Of a stretch of DNA of 64,000 nt, positions 20,261 through 31,800 are shown piece by piece. Numbering within the stretch: the stretch's first letter is position 1; each line of letters begins with the position of its first letter. Made by a program: the position numbers and the translations under genes. This stretch comes from Hemicordylus capensis (taxonomy: Eukaryota; Chordata; Lepidosauria; Squamata; Cordylidae). Under the pieces are notes generated by a model. The model did no database searches, was not told where the DNA came from, and worked only from the letters and a program-made list of their open reading frames with translations. Location of the stretch: the NCBI RefSeq assembly GCF_027244095.1, contig NC_069658.1, forward strand, positions 265,988,687-266,052,686, read 5' to 3'.

Positions 20261-22558
20261 TATTCTGCGCCGAGAAAATGCCCTTTGCACATGCACAGAG
20301 GTCCACTAAGATGTTCGGTTTCAGGGATGAGCCCGGCTTCAACACCGCTCTGTGTAAAAGGGTGGGTTGATGGGAGGAATTCATGGGGATGGGTTTAGTA
20401 CAGGGTAATAATAGGAGAACTTGGATTATAGGCATGGTTTGCTAGACTTTGGAGGGCAAAGGTGGAAATGGAACAACCGTCCTGGAGATGGGTGAATTGT
20501 CATGGTGGGCTGGGAATATGAAGGAAGGGATGGCGTTTGTACAGGTGTGTGTTTATGTGATGCAGAGCATAATTTCTGAAATGAAAGTTGATCATGGCTC
20601 TGGTCTGATTTGGAAACTACTCCCATATGGAGTCTTGGGGGCTGCTTGGGGCCAGCCATTCAGTAGTGCAAGAAAGGCACTCTATTATTCCTGCAGAGAA
20701 GAACCCACATTAGCAAAAGGACACACAAAATGCAGTGGCACTGTTACAGCTCCCATTTGAGTGCTCCTGAAAAAGGTAGGTCTATTTTTAGCTGCTAATT
20801 ACAGTAGCTAAATAAGAATCTCCATGCTTTCTTGAAGAATCTGTCTAATGGTGGCTGTATGCCTCCTGCACTGCAAAGACAGAGCCTGTTCATGTTCTTG
20901 GAGCACTTGCTCACTGTCCTTATTGCAAGGAACAGGCAGCCGTAGGTTGCCTGCTGTGGATGTCTGTCCACAACTCTGCTCTGCCCTGGGCTCCTGTATG
21001 GGATGCTGATATGGGGAGTGGGAATTGATGGATTAGCCGCTACAGTTAGTTGTTGCCTTGTCCCTCCAGGTGGCTGTGCAGTGCGCCATGACTGACATAT
21101 CTGTTCACTGTGAGTTGCTGTACAGGCAGTGGAGCTGGCACGAAGAATATGCCGGTGAATGGCCCTGAAGCTGCTACGGCTCTCTCTTTCCCAGGATTCT
21201 ACTTTTCCCAACCAAAGAAGGCAAGATCCAAGTTCCATAACTTACTGTTTCAAAGATCCAGATTTTCAAGGAGCTTGGAATTCCTGGCAATGACAAGGGG
21301 ATTGCACAGAGGGAAGGGTGTAGAGTTTGAGGGAAGATGGATTTGTAGGGGGAGTTATGGGTAGTCCTTCTGACCATGTGCAAATCCCACCCAGTTAATC
21401 CCTTCCATCTGATTTCACCAGCTCTTACCCACACATTTGTAAGCTTTGATTCAGAATAATAAGGGCTAGGAACTTGTAGGTTTTAAAAATGAATGCTGAG
21501 TGTACACATCCACCAGAGTGCCACATACTCTACATTCTGGCACACTCAATACACTTGATGGTGAGCATCAAATTTTATGCTTATGCAGCAGCTGCACAGA
21601 ATATATAGGATATGGACTCAGCCCAGCTTGCTTAGTTTTGGAGAGGTTGCAATCACATATGAGCATGGGGCATGCTTACCCTCTATTCCAAAGCCTATCT
21701 GTCCACCCAGCAACTGCTTTCCCACCTCCCAGGTTAGGGGCAGTGATTCAGGCAGGAGTTTTTCTTCTCCAGTCACTTCATGTCATGGGATAACCAGGTG
21801 GTGGTACTGGGCATTTGAGAAGGGCTGAGAAATAAACATGTCCATCAGGTGTAGTATAGGTGGTAACACATTTTTTTGTCCAGATAGGATAAAATTTGAG
21901 AGATGGCAAGTGTAGGGGATGGTTAACTTGTAGCAGATACCGCACAATGAACAAAACCTTTCCAAAGGGTAAAAACAACAGTGCACCTTCAAAAACTAAC
22001 CTATTTATTGTAGTATAAACTTTAATGGACTACAGCTGGCTGAAGTGTTATCCTCAGTTGACAGGTATTTGTGTGTACCTTCAGCTGATACTTGGTTCAT
22101 CTGGTGAAGTGGCCTCTAGATTACAAAAGTTTGTGCTACAATATAACTGTTAATCTTTATGGTGACACTACCACACTAACAGGATGACCCTTCTAGAAGA
22201 AGTTTGCCAAGAGTGGATGGGGAAGAAGTAGAATGAATGCAGGTGCCTGCTTGATGTATATCCCCTTACTACTGTGAGATTCAGAGCTAATGCTCTCTTT
22301 ACCACCATCAGCAGCACAGGGTGTGTTGTATATTCCCTGCCCAAAATGAGTTAGTTTTAGAGAAAAACAAATCCCAGAAAAGATGACGGGAGTTTAGAAT
22401 CCTTAGCCTTGACCCTTATGATGCCACTTGGTTGTTGTGAGGTTACTGAGTTTTTTCTCTGACAAGCTGCAACAACAACAGGGAGTTTGTGGGGCTGCAT
22501 TCATTTAGAATGCGAAAGGGACTAAGACAAGTTCAGGATTTCTATTGGTCTTTCACAG
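20261..22558. other. Intergenic, no recognised gene
   Basis: No exon-like frames or recognised repeats; composition returns to AT-rich after the CpG island. Confidence 0.4.
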
Positions 22559-23204
22559 GTGGGGCCAAAGTGTAAAGCAAGAGAGAGCAGTGGCACTGGA
22601 GGGGGCAGAAGGCCTGGAAGAAGAGGTAAGGTAGCGATTCAAAAACAAGCATGTTTTCCAGGTCAGAGAAGTGCACAATGGGCTAGTATTCTACAGACTG
22701 CGACAGTTCCTTTGGGACCAGGCCCTTCATCTGCACTGGGATCAAGCCCTGGCTCTGTAGAAAGACTTGATTGTGGCCCTTGGTTCAAGATGCTCCATAA
22801 CTCTCTTAAGGCACAAATTCTGAGTCAGTTTATAGGCCAGGATCCAGCCCAAGCAGAAAGCACTTCAGCATGTGCACAGGAACAGGTTGTGTATGTTTTT
22901 CTTCCTGGTAATATCTCTTGCTTTATGGGGTGCTGTTCTGGAGAGCTCCCTGACTTTGGAGGGTATGGAGAGCTATCATTAGAAGAGCAACGGAAAAGCT
23001 CCAATGCCATCACATGCAGGGCTTTGGATTCCAGCTACAGTCCAGAATTATCTTGTGCTTTTGCATGCTACCTTGGCAGCCAGGGTAGGCAACTTGGATC
23101 TCCTGCTGTTTTTGGACGACTACTTCCATCATCCCCAGTTCTGGGGGTTCAATCCCAGACTGTTCCTTCTGCTGCGCTGGGAGAGATTCAGCCCTCCAGA
23201 GAGT
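22559..23204 (+). other. Unrecognised 216-codon open frame (GTG start)
   Basis: An open frame of about 650 bp runs into the 5S-headed SINE at 23205. The predicted start is basic (KCKARESSGTGGGRRPGRRG) and the middle contains FKMLHNSLKAQILSQFIGQD. It begins at GTG after an AG, so it could also be an internal piece. I do not recognise the family. It could be a remnant of a mobile-element protein or a chance frame. Confidence 0.3.
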
Positions 23205-23500
23205 CATAGGAACATAGGAAGCAGCCATATACTGAGTCAGACCGTAGGTCCATCTCACTCAATATTGTCTACACAGACTGGCAGCGGCTTCTCCAAGGTT
23301 GCAGGCGGGAATCTCTCTCAGCCCTATCTTGGAGAAGCCAGGGAGGGAACGTGGAGCCTAGATGCTCTTCCCAGAGCAGCTCCATCCCCTAAGGGGAATA
23401 TCTTACAGTGCTCACACTTCTAGTCTCCCTTTCATACGCAACCAGGGCGGATCCTGCTTAGCTTAAGGGGACAAGTCATGCTTGCTACCACAAGACCACT
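23205..23500 (-). mobile_element. 5S-rRNA-headed SINE (reverse)
   Basis: On the minus strand, a head like the promoter half of 5S rRNA (inverse of 23423-23465: AGCTAAGCAGG, then GGGAGACT) leads into the shared tail ending in CAGTATATGGCTGCTTCCTA. The same element occurs at 34459, 37905 and 51745. Confidence 0.85.
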
Positions 23501-23919
23501 CCCTTTCCAGCACCAGCTCTGTTTCTCTCTGACTGTGACAGCCACTTGCACTCCTTGGACTCCTTCACTTGGACTCTTCAATACTCTAACTTGTACTAAA
23601 ACTCTGCTGAAGGCAGCTTCCTGATATTCCACTTTTCCCCTCCACAGTTTATCAAACAAACCAGTCAAAACAACTCAAGTTCCCTTCATTATTTAAAAAC
23701 CTATCCAATCCAATCAAACCAAGCCTATCTTCCATCCAAAATCAAACCAGTACAATTCTTCTCCCTCCCAAACCAAACTGTAGGACAGGAGTTGTGAACT
23801 TTGGACCCCTGCACAGCTTCTTAACATAGAGAGTAAGCAAAGCAATTGCAATACAGAAGTCTTATATATAAAAAGAGGAGGTTCAGACATTTATTATATT
23901 TTAATTAATTTAATTTATT

Positions 23920-24132
23920 TACATTTTATAGCCCGCTCTTCCTCCAAGCAGCCCAGAGCGGTGTACTACATACTTAATTTCCTCCTCACAACAACCCTGT
24001 GAAGTAGGTTAGGCTGAGAGAGAAGTGACTGGCCCAGAGTCACCCAGCAAGTCTCATGGCTGAATGGGGATTTGAACTTGGGTCTCCCTGGTCCTAGTCC
24101 AGCACTCTAACCACTACACCACACTGGCTCTT
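23920..24132 (-). mobile_element. tRNA-headed SINE (reverse)
   Basis: The minus strand reads GTGTAGTGGTTAGAGTGCTG (A-box region), then AGTTCAAATCCCCATTCAGC (B box), then a body with GTGACTCTGGGCCAGTCACT and the closing GAAGAGCGGGCTATAAAATG. The head is clearly tRNA-derived. A forward copy lies at 32455-32640. Confidence 0.8.
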
Positions 24133-24136
24133 TGAG

Positions 24137-24514
24137 TAGATGTGTTCATGAGCTGTGGTTTGAGCACTGGTTCGGCACAGGGAGCAGGAGCTTTAAGAAA
24201 GAGGAGAGCAGGTTCTTACGTGCTCTCTGCCGACCCATGCAGCTTCCTGCTGGGATGGTGCTCAGCCCAAGGACCCCCACGTGGTGCCAGCACGCACATG
24301 GCATCCGCACATGTGTGGGCACCATTTGTGTGATCAGCATGGTGTTGCTGCCCACGCATGCACAGATGCCGTGCGCATGCTGGCGCAGCGTGGGGGTACT
24401 TGGACCGAGCGCTGCCCCAGCAGGAAGCTACATGGGGCGGTGGAGAGCAGGTAAGGACCTGCTCCTCTCCCTGCACAGAATTGGTGCTTGAATTGCAGCG
24501 CATGCACACCCCTA
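24137..24514. mobile_element. hAT-like foldback element, TAGGGATGTGCA group
   Basis: The 3' end GCATGCACACCCCTA is the inverse of the 5' end TAGATGTGTTCATGAGC with several changes. The interior is palindromic around the paired CACGTGGTGCC and GGCACCA blocks. The flanks TCTTTGAG and ATTTTGAG agree at 6 of 8 positions, consistent with an old 8-bp target duplication. Confidence 0.7.
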
Positions 24515-25066
24515 ATTTTGAGATGCCTCCACACTAGCCCAAATCCCCTGACTGATTGCATGTGGGCTGAGCATTGATGTGCACCTGATCTGCATCCAGT
24601 CATGGATTCCTGTGCCGCTGTCTGCATCCGGTTGTGAAGGGGTGTCCTTGCCAGGTGATCTTGTACCAAAAGTTCTTGTCTTGGGAGGTACAGTGTGTCT
24701 AAAAACCCTTTCTTTTGTTTCCTGTCATGGTCAGAGTAGAGGAAGCAGAGTCCTAGTCTATTAAGCTCATCTTAGTATAGCCCTGTTATTGGGCAGGGTG
24801 AAGCCATGTAATTCAGGCAGGGGATATTTGGGTAGCATTGGAAGGCATCATACAGTGGATCCATTTATTATCCTGGGCATGCTCCATCCCCATGTGCAGG
24901 AGGGGATCCCCATAGTCTTCAGCTCCTACACTCCCACTGAACCCTGGCTGGGCCACACACAGGGCGAACGCACTGCAGCATGCTGGACCATTCTGGAATG
25001 TAAAACCCAGGGAGGGAAGGAGGGAGCCAGTCATCTTGCGCCATGCTTGCAGGCTGCCTGTGGCAC
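24515..25066. other. Intergenic, no recognised gene
   Basis: About 0.55 kb between two hAT-like elements; nothing recognised. Confidence 0.4.
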
Positions 25067-25393
25067 TAGGGATGTGCACGGACTAGCATTGGGCCGGTTC
25101 GGTGTGTGGGAGACTTTCCCTTTAAGGAGCATGGAAGGTGCTCATCCCCACCCCCTGCCGCGTTTCCCCCGCCAGCGCTGTCTCCAAAATTGCACATGCA
25201 CCGGCCACTTACGGTCCGACGCTGACCGGGGCGGCAAGGAGGTACGCTGCTGCCCCGCACCAGTGGCTTTGTGCCAGTACCGGCGGGGGGAATGCGGCGG
25301 AGGAGCGGTGAGCACCCTCCCTGCTCCTTAAAGGGAACTCCCGCCGAACCGGCCCAGACTCCGGACTGCCGAACCGGTTTGTGCACATCCCTA
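25067..25393. mobile_element. hAT-like element, TAGGGATGTGCA group
   Basis: It begins TAGGGATGTGCACGGACTAG and ends with the inverse GTGCACATCCCTA. The flanks TGTGGCAC (25059-25066) and TATGGCAC (25394-25401) agree at 7 of 8 positions. The GC-rich, palindromic interior includes GGGCCGGTTCGG and CGAACCGGCCC. No protein is encoded. Confidence 0.85.
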
Positions 25394-25771
25394 TATGGCA
25401 CCATGGCAGTAGGATCTGCACGGCCTGCCTCTGGCACTCAGATCTCTAAGGCTGTATCTGCCTCATGCAGAGAGCAGGAGCAAACAAGAAGCCTTGATTA
25501 GCAAAGATCTTTTCGGCGATCCTGACCCAGGTCTTGCTGCCGCCTTCAGCGACAGCAGGCATTAGACCGGCGCAGGGTGCGCCTTTGGTGTACAGCCCAG
25601 TATGACTCCGGATAGCTCTGTGTTCTGCAGGTACGGGTTCGTGCCGTTGGAACCCTTACCGCTTTAACATTCTGTATCCAATTGACTGCAGTTGGCAGGT
25701 TGAAGTCTGATGGAAATGCACTCCCCAAGGCTGAACATACGCGTCTGCGCTCCACCTGCCGTCAGCCGGGC
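25394..25771 (+). promoter_or_regulatory. TTLL3: Probable TTLL3 promoter and 5' UTR
   Basis: The roughly 380 bp upstream of the TTLL3 ATG has several CpGs between 25510 and 25800 and no TATA box at a usual place. In the TTLL3 frame there is no ATG between 25682 and 25772. Promoter assignment rests on position and composition only. The hAT-like element at 25067-25393 lies immediately upstream. Confidence 0.45.
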
Positions 25772-25805
25772 ATGGCTTCCACTGTCAGCAGGCGCAGACA
25801 GGAAG
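25772..25805 (+). CDS. TTLL3: TTLL3 exon 1 coding part
   Basis: An ATG in strong context (GGCATGG) opens [11 protein letters not shown] and leaves one base (G) before the donor GTGAGT. Exon 2 starts with GA, so the junction makes Gly and continues YATSLIDRR. The matching phase and the first in-frame ATG support this short exon. No homologue can be checked here. Confidence 0.8.
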
Positions 25806-28800
25806 GTGAGTGGCTAGGCGGCTGCCAGGGTGTTTGCACTGTGGGTTGGTGTGAAGCCAACTGCTGTTCCCACCAGATAAGTAACACTCGTATTGGAATA
25901 ATGCCCACGACACCAGCAGTTGGTGCCCACCGAAGAAGAAACGGGAAGCCCTGGAGCTCAGTGGTCAAACATGTTTTGTATGCAGAAAGTCACAGGTTCA
26001 ATCCCTGACCTCTCCAGGGCGCTTTCCAGACGAGACCCTACAACGGGGTCGGGACGCATCTCGGCAGTGTGCTCCCACACTTCCTGTGTCGTGACACCGC
26101 AGTCCCTACGCGGACAGCAGGGTGCTGTTCACCTTTCCAGTGCCTTGTTGCCAGTGGTGGCCCATGAACGCGCCACGGGGGGTGGGGGTGGTGGGAGGCA
26201 TCTTTAAGGGTCAATGCGTTCTGTGCTTACCTCTGCAGCCGCCACACCTGAACGCTGTTCAGAGAAGTGGCATTCCACCTAGCAGCCTCAGCGGCGGGCA
26301 ATCGCTGCCACCACTCACCTGGCCGCTGGCGGGGGCTCGGCTCCATGTAAGCAAGGTGAGTGGCAGCGGCGATTCCTCTCCACGGGCTGCTGGGTGGCAC
26401 GCCACTTCTCTGAACAGCGTTCAGGTGCGGCAGCTGCTGCGGAGAATGCATTTACCCTTAAAGGTGCCTCCTGCCGCCCCCCCCCTGCAGCGGCATGTTC
26501 ATGGGCCGCCACTGCTTGTTGCGAATTTAATCGCTGCGATATAGAGCAAGGACGTCCTATATCCAGTGTGGAAAAGTTGCTGTTTTTTCGGGTTGTTAGT
26601 TGCTGCGAAACTTGTTCCCCTCCTGTTTGCGGCCTGAATGTGACTTGCCCGAACGGAGGCATTTTGCTGATGATGAGCAGCTAGTCTGGAAAGTGCCCAT
26701 GTAGGACTAGGAAACGGCTCTCTCTGCTTGAAACCCTAGATAATCTCTGCCTGCCAGTGTAGACCAGGGTTTCTTCACCTTGGGCCCCCAGATGTTTTTG
26801 GACTACAACTCCCAGAACCCTCAGCTGCAATGGCTTTTGCTTGGGGATTCTGGGAGTTGTAGTCCAACAACATCTGGGGGCCCACGGTTAAGAAACCCTG
26901 GTGAAGACACTATGGAGCTAGGTAGACCAGTAGTGTCACTCAGTAAAAGGCAGGGGTTTGTGTCTGTCTGTCTGTCACTCTTTTCTTTCCAGGATATGCG
27001 ACCTCTCTGATCGATAGGCGTGCCCAGCGTAGCACCGGCTTTGGCCTTTCCTTCAATCCTGAGCGCCTCAAGGAAGCCAGACTGTACGTGGAGAGGGCTA
27101 TCAAGGTGAGGGCTGCTGGCTCAACCTCTCTCTGAGTCCTTGCTTGGTCTGTCTGTCTCTGCTTCTCTGAGCAGGTCTTCCATTGTCTCAGGAGCCCTGT
27201 CACTGCGGACAGGCCCTGTCTAGCCACCTCTGTGCTGCTGCAGTGGTTAATCCTCTTCATCCTCCTCCCCGACCACAGCAAAGGAAGATCTTCATGGTGC
27301 ATGGCCCTTACCCTGTGATCCGAAGGCGACTGCGTGGCAGAGGCTGGGTGGAGAGAAAGTTTCCCAAGTTGCCGAAACCTGTTCACAAGCAGGAGCGCAT
27401 GCCTGATGGGGAGCAGGAGGAAGATGGAGAGGATAGTGATGTGGCTGACGATGGTAAGGCCTGCAGGAGCACCAGCCCATGCTGGTTTGGGTTTTCTCGT
27501 GCCCACGTGTGGCCTTCTCTTCTCCTTGAGGTCTCACATATGCAACTGCTGTTTGTTAGGGAGTGCATTGAAAAATCATGGAAACAGATCCATATGCTAA
27601 GCCAATTAACCACTGATGGCATGAAAACCAGAGCTGGTATTCTTGTAAGGGAGCAGGTGGAAAGCCCGTGTCAGTGGCATGAAGCTGGCATTGGTCCTGC
27701 TGCTGTGGGTCTCCCCTGCCCTCCTCTGAAAACAGGTTAACAAAACAGTAATCAGAAATGCAGCCTCTTCTGTGCTGTCTTGCTCTCACACAGGCAAACA
27801 CGCTGGGGGTGTAATGTGGTGGTGTCCCAGCTGAGCCTAACTCAGTGCGTGAGCCCTCCTTAACTCCTGTAGGTGTGCCTTATGAGATCCACATTTGAAT
27901 TGTGCTTTGTTCAGAAGCTATTGATCATTTGGCTCATAACTTAAAATACTAGTCTTAACATAGGGAAGAAGAATTCAGAGCCCTGTTGCTTAGCCAATAA
28001 CCATAGCAGAGGAAGCAATTTCTAAAGCTGCTTTGAAAATCTTTCTCCTTTGCTAGAAACAGTAATGCAGATTTTGGATGCTTGTACTATGTTCTGTATA
28101 GCTTCATGTACAGATGCTATTGCAGGAGTTCAGAAACACAATGATCATTGGGTCCCACCAGATAATAAATGCTCATGTTGGAAAGATGCTGAGGAGGACA
28201 CCAGCAATTGGTACCCCTCTCATTCCTTAGAATAAAGGGGAGGGGCTCTCTCAGGATCCCTTGTGTGATGAGTGCAGCTCTCATTCCATTCAAGGAAGGT
28301 GCTTCCACCAACACAGCTTCTTTGAAGGTCTGGGTGCCACCCGCTATATATAGACATAAAAATTCAACGATTAGGACATTGCTGCATAAGTAAACCAATA
28401 ATAGTAGACAAGGCAACAGTAGTTAAATAGTGCTGCAACAGGAATGGACAAGTTAAAAAAATGAAAACAATGAGATCTCACCTATTTATCTATTTGTTAT
28501 ACTTAAACTCAGTTTTCAACCTGGATTTGTTCTCAAAGCAGCTCACAATTAAATTACGTAGAAAGGATACAGAAATGGCCCAGGCAGTGTTCCCTGTAAG
28601 AGGGATTCCCAGATGATGTTGACTACAACTCCCATAATCCCCCAACTAAAGGCCATTGCAGCTGGGGATGCTGGGAGTTGTAGTCAACAATACCTGGAAA
28701 TCCCTCTTACAGGGAATGCTGGGCCCAGGACAGTTTGTGGTCTGATGCAGAAATGCTAATTCTGCCCTTGCCCCAATGGAGGTTAAAATATCCAACATAT

Positions 28801-31800
28801 AATTTCCAAGTGTGTACTGTGGGTTGTGTGGTTTTACTGTGAGCCAGCTTGAGTGACTTCTGGGAGAAATGACGTGATATAAATGTTAACAGTAAATAAG
28901 AGAACACATCCTTTTATGCATTAAATAATGATAAAGCCTTTAAAAGTGGTTTGAGATATATACAAGCAGCAAGCTGTTCCATGGTAGGTGGTGGTGCTTT
29001 GTTATTTATAAAGCACCTACATTTTTAAAGGTGCTGTACAAAAAAACCACACAGGTCTTGCTCAAAGGTTTACAGTCTAATTGGGGCGATGCAAAAGGAA
29101 AAAGGGATAGGGAGGGGAAAGGAAAAGGAACAAATGCAGGTACCAGTTCTTATATAAACATTCAAAAGTGTAAGTAGTCGTATTGGTCCCTTAGAAAACC
29201 CAAAACCGTAGCCCCTTGGTTGTTTTCTTGGTAGCCCTTACCCCTGGTTTTCCAATACCTCTACAGATGATGATGACGATGAAGAAGAGGAGGAAGATGA
29301 GCAAGATGATGATTCTGATGGCACCTATAGCCTCATGGTTAGTTCAGTGTGACAAGACACCCATGTATTAAATGCTTGATCTTCATAGATCCTGCTGCTG
29401 TGTTATTTAACATCATCTAGCCTGATTTCACTATTCCTACCACCAGCATTATCATCTGCACCCAGTCATTCCACCCATCTCTCCTGCACTTTTTCTTAGT
29501 ACTGTGCTATTGCACCAGCCTGCTTACCATTCCTCTTTCGCTGACAGTCGAGGCTGGTTCGTAACCAGATCCCCTACTTCATCTGGACCAACCGGCGTGA
29601 TGTCATTGACTGCCGCTTTCTGCGCAGGGACCAGATGATGAATCACTATGCCAAGGCAGGCACCTTCACCACTAAGGTGGGCAGAGTTCTATTCCTTAGA
29701 CATCTCAGCCATGGTAGTGAAGCATGTATGAGAGAGTTGGGGGAAATAATCTCAATTTAGTTGCCTCCAGAATCTGGGCGCGCTGTGTGTGTGTTTGTAT
29801 TCTGTGGAGAACTGGAAAGTTCAGCTGCTGCAAAGATATTCCCTCTTTCCCAGGTAGGGCTGTGCCTTAACCTACGAAACCTGCCATGGTTTGACCAGGC
29901 TGATGCTGATACATTTTTTCCACGTTGTTACCGTCTGGGAGCTGCAGATGAAAAGCATGCCTTTATTGGTGAGAAAACTCTGTTTACAGAGCTCTCCTTT
30001 TTTCGAGCTTGTTGTTAAAAGTATCTTGCTTCCCATGGAAAGGACCAGGGCAGGACTTTCCCTGTAGCATTCTCCAAGGTAGCAAAGTTGATGGGCCCAA
30101 GAACATTTCCTGAAATAGTTTCATATCCCCACTGGCAAGCAGTGAAGCTCTTGGTACTTTGCCCCGAGGCTGTTTCTTCAACACTTCCCCTTCTGAATAG
30201 GTGAGTTGGCCTTACCTTGGAGAGTAATTCTCAGCTGGATTGGTTCTCTAATTAGGAATTTCCCTGAGGATCCAATAGGCTCTTTCAAACAGTGCCTCAT
30301 GAATTCAACAAAAGGACTGTTTGAAGTTACTTCTCCTTAGGTCTTTAGATAGCAATAATGACATCAGGCAGACTCAGTTTGGTTTTGTTAATTGATAAGG
30401 AACCATCACAGATTAATCACCACTACAGTTTTGCAAGACAGACATAAGACCTTGAAATATCTCATTAGTAGGTACTTTGAAGCCCTTCAGACCTTCTAGA
30501 GCTGTGGTATTTCCTCTTCAAAAGAAATGCCCCAAATATACTGATTGCTTCCCATCTGCTAGATTTATTTCAGTCTCTGTCATACACCAGGATTCAAGGC
30601 AGGGAATATAGTTTAAGATAGCCCACAATAAAAATGGAAAGGCATGCCCAATTAAAAATACAAGATTCAAACCTGCTTACAATTTTCTTTTTTTTAAAAT
30701 ATATTTTTATTATTTTTCAACAAGACAACAGAAATAGAAAAGAGACATGGGGAAAAAAGAAAGATAAAAGTGACTTTACAATTAACGTTTCTAGACATCT
30801 CATAATTACATACATCAATCGGGAGGTTTAGCAGCCCTCTGTTCTCCACCTTCCAAAAAACACCCACCCACGCAAAACCGCCCTTGCCAAGAATTGTAAA
30901 ACAAAACAAAACACAGAAATACAACTTTTCTATTCTAAAAAGAAAAACCAAATCTTGGATGAGGATGTTGACCCGATGCTAAACTGTAAACTATGAAAGG
31001 CTCCCAAATAGAAATAAATGTTTCATCTGAAGTATTCCATAAGTAAGCAGTAACTATAGCCATAGAGGCATATTCCCATAATTTTAATAACCACTCATCT
31101 ACCATCAGGATTATTTGTTGTCTCCTTTTAGCAGCATATAAGATCCTGGCTGCAGTAATCATATACAAAGACAGCTCTGAATACTTAGTAGGAATATAGG
31201 ATTTAGTAATGTTTAACAAAAAAAACCTCTGGAGAATAAGGGAAATTTATGTTTAAAATTTCTTACATCTTATGGTGAAATTTTTTCCAGAATTGTTGCG
31301 CTTTGCTACATGTCCACCACATAGGAGAAAATGTCCCTGCATGACTCTTACACTTCCAACAATCTCCAGAGTAATTACTATCCATCTTTGCAATCATCGT
31401 GGGAGTAATATAACATCAAAAATGCATTTTGTACCAATTTCCCCTTTAAAAGCTATTTGCTGTAAATTTAATGTTCACCTTCCATTGATATTCCCATTGT
31501 TGCATATCAGTTATTCTGTTTAAATTTTGCATCCACTTGATCATACAGTCTTTTACCTGTTCTGTTTCTGAATCATATTTCAATAGCAACTTATATACCT
31601 ATCCCAATAAATGATCAGTATTTTTAGTAATTAATACTTTGGATTCTGTTAAGTCTCTACGTTTGCCACCTTGTCTTTGTATTTCTTTCTGCAATATAGT
31701 ACTAATTTATAGATATTGAAACCATGAGGGCTAATTGGACCATTCTGAAGCAAGAGTCTGGGTGGATTTCATTTTTGTTTTCCCTGTAGTTAAACTTTGC

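Noticed and set aside
19475-20296. Minus-strand open frame of 273 codons in the CpG island
   Set aside because: Frames are long on both strands here, as expected where stop codons are rare in GC-rich DNA. The Pro/Ser/Arg-rich translation resembles no protein.
25682-25771. TTLL3 start upstream of 25772
   Set aside because: The frame is open upstream, but the codon at 25682 is TTG. The first ATG is at 25772 and has a strong context.
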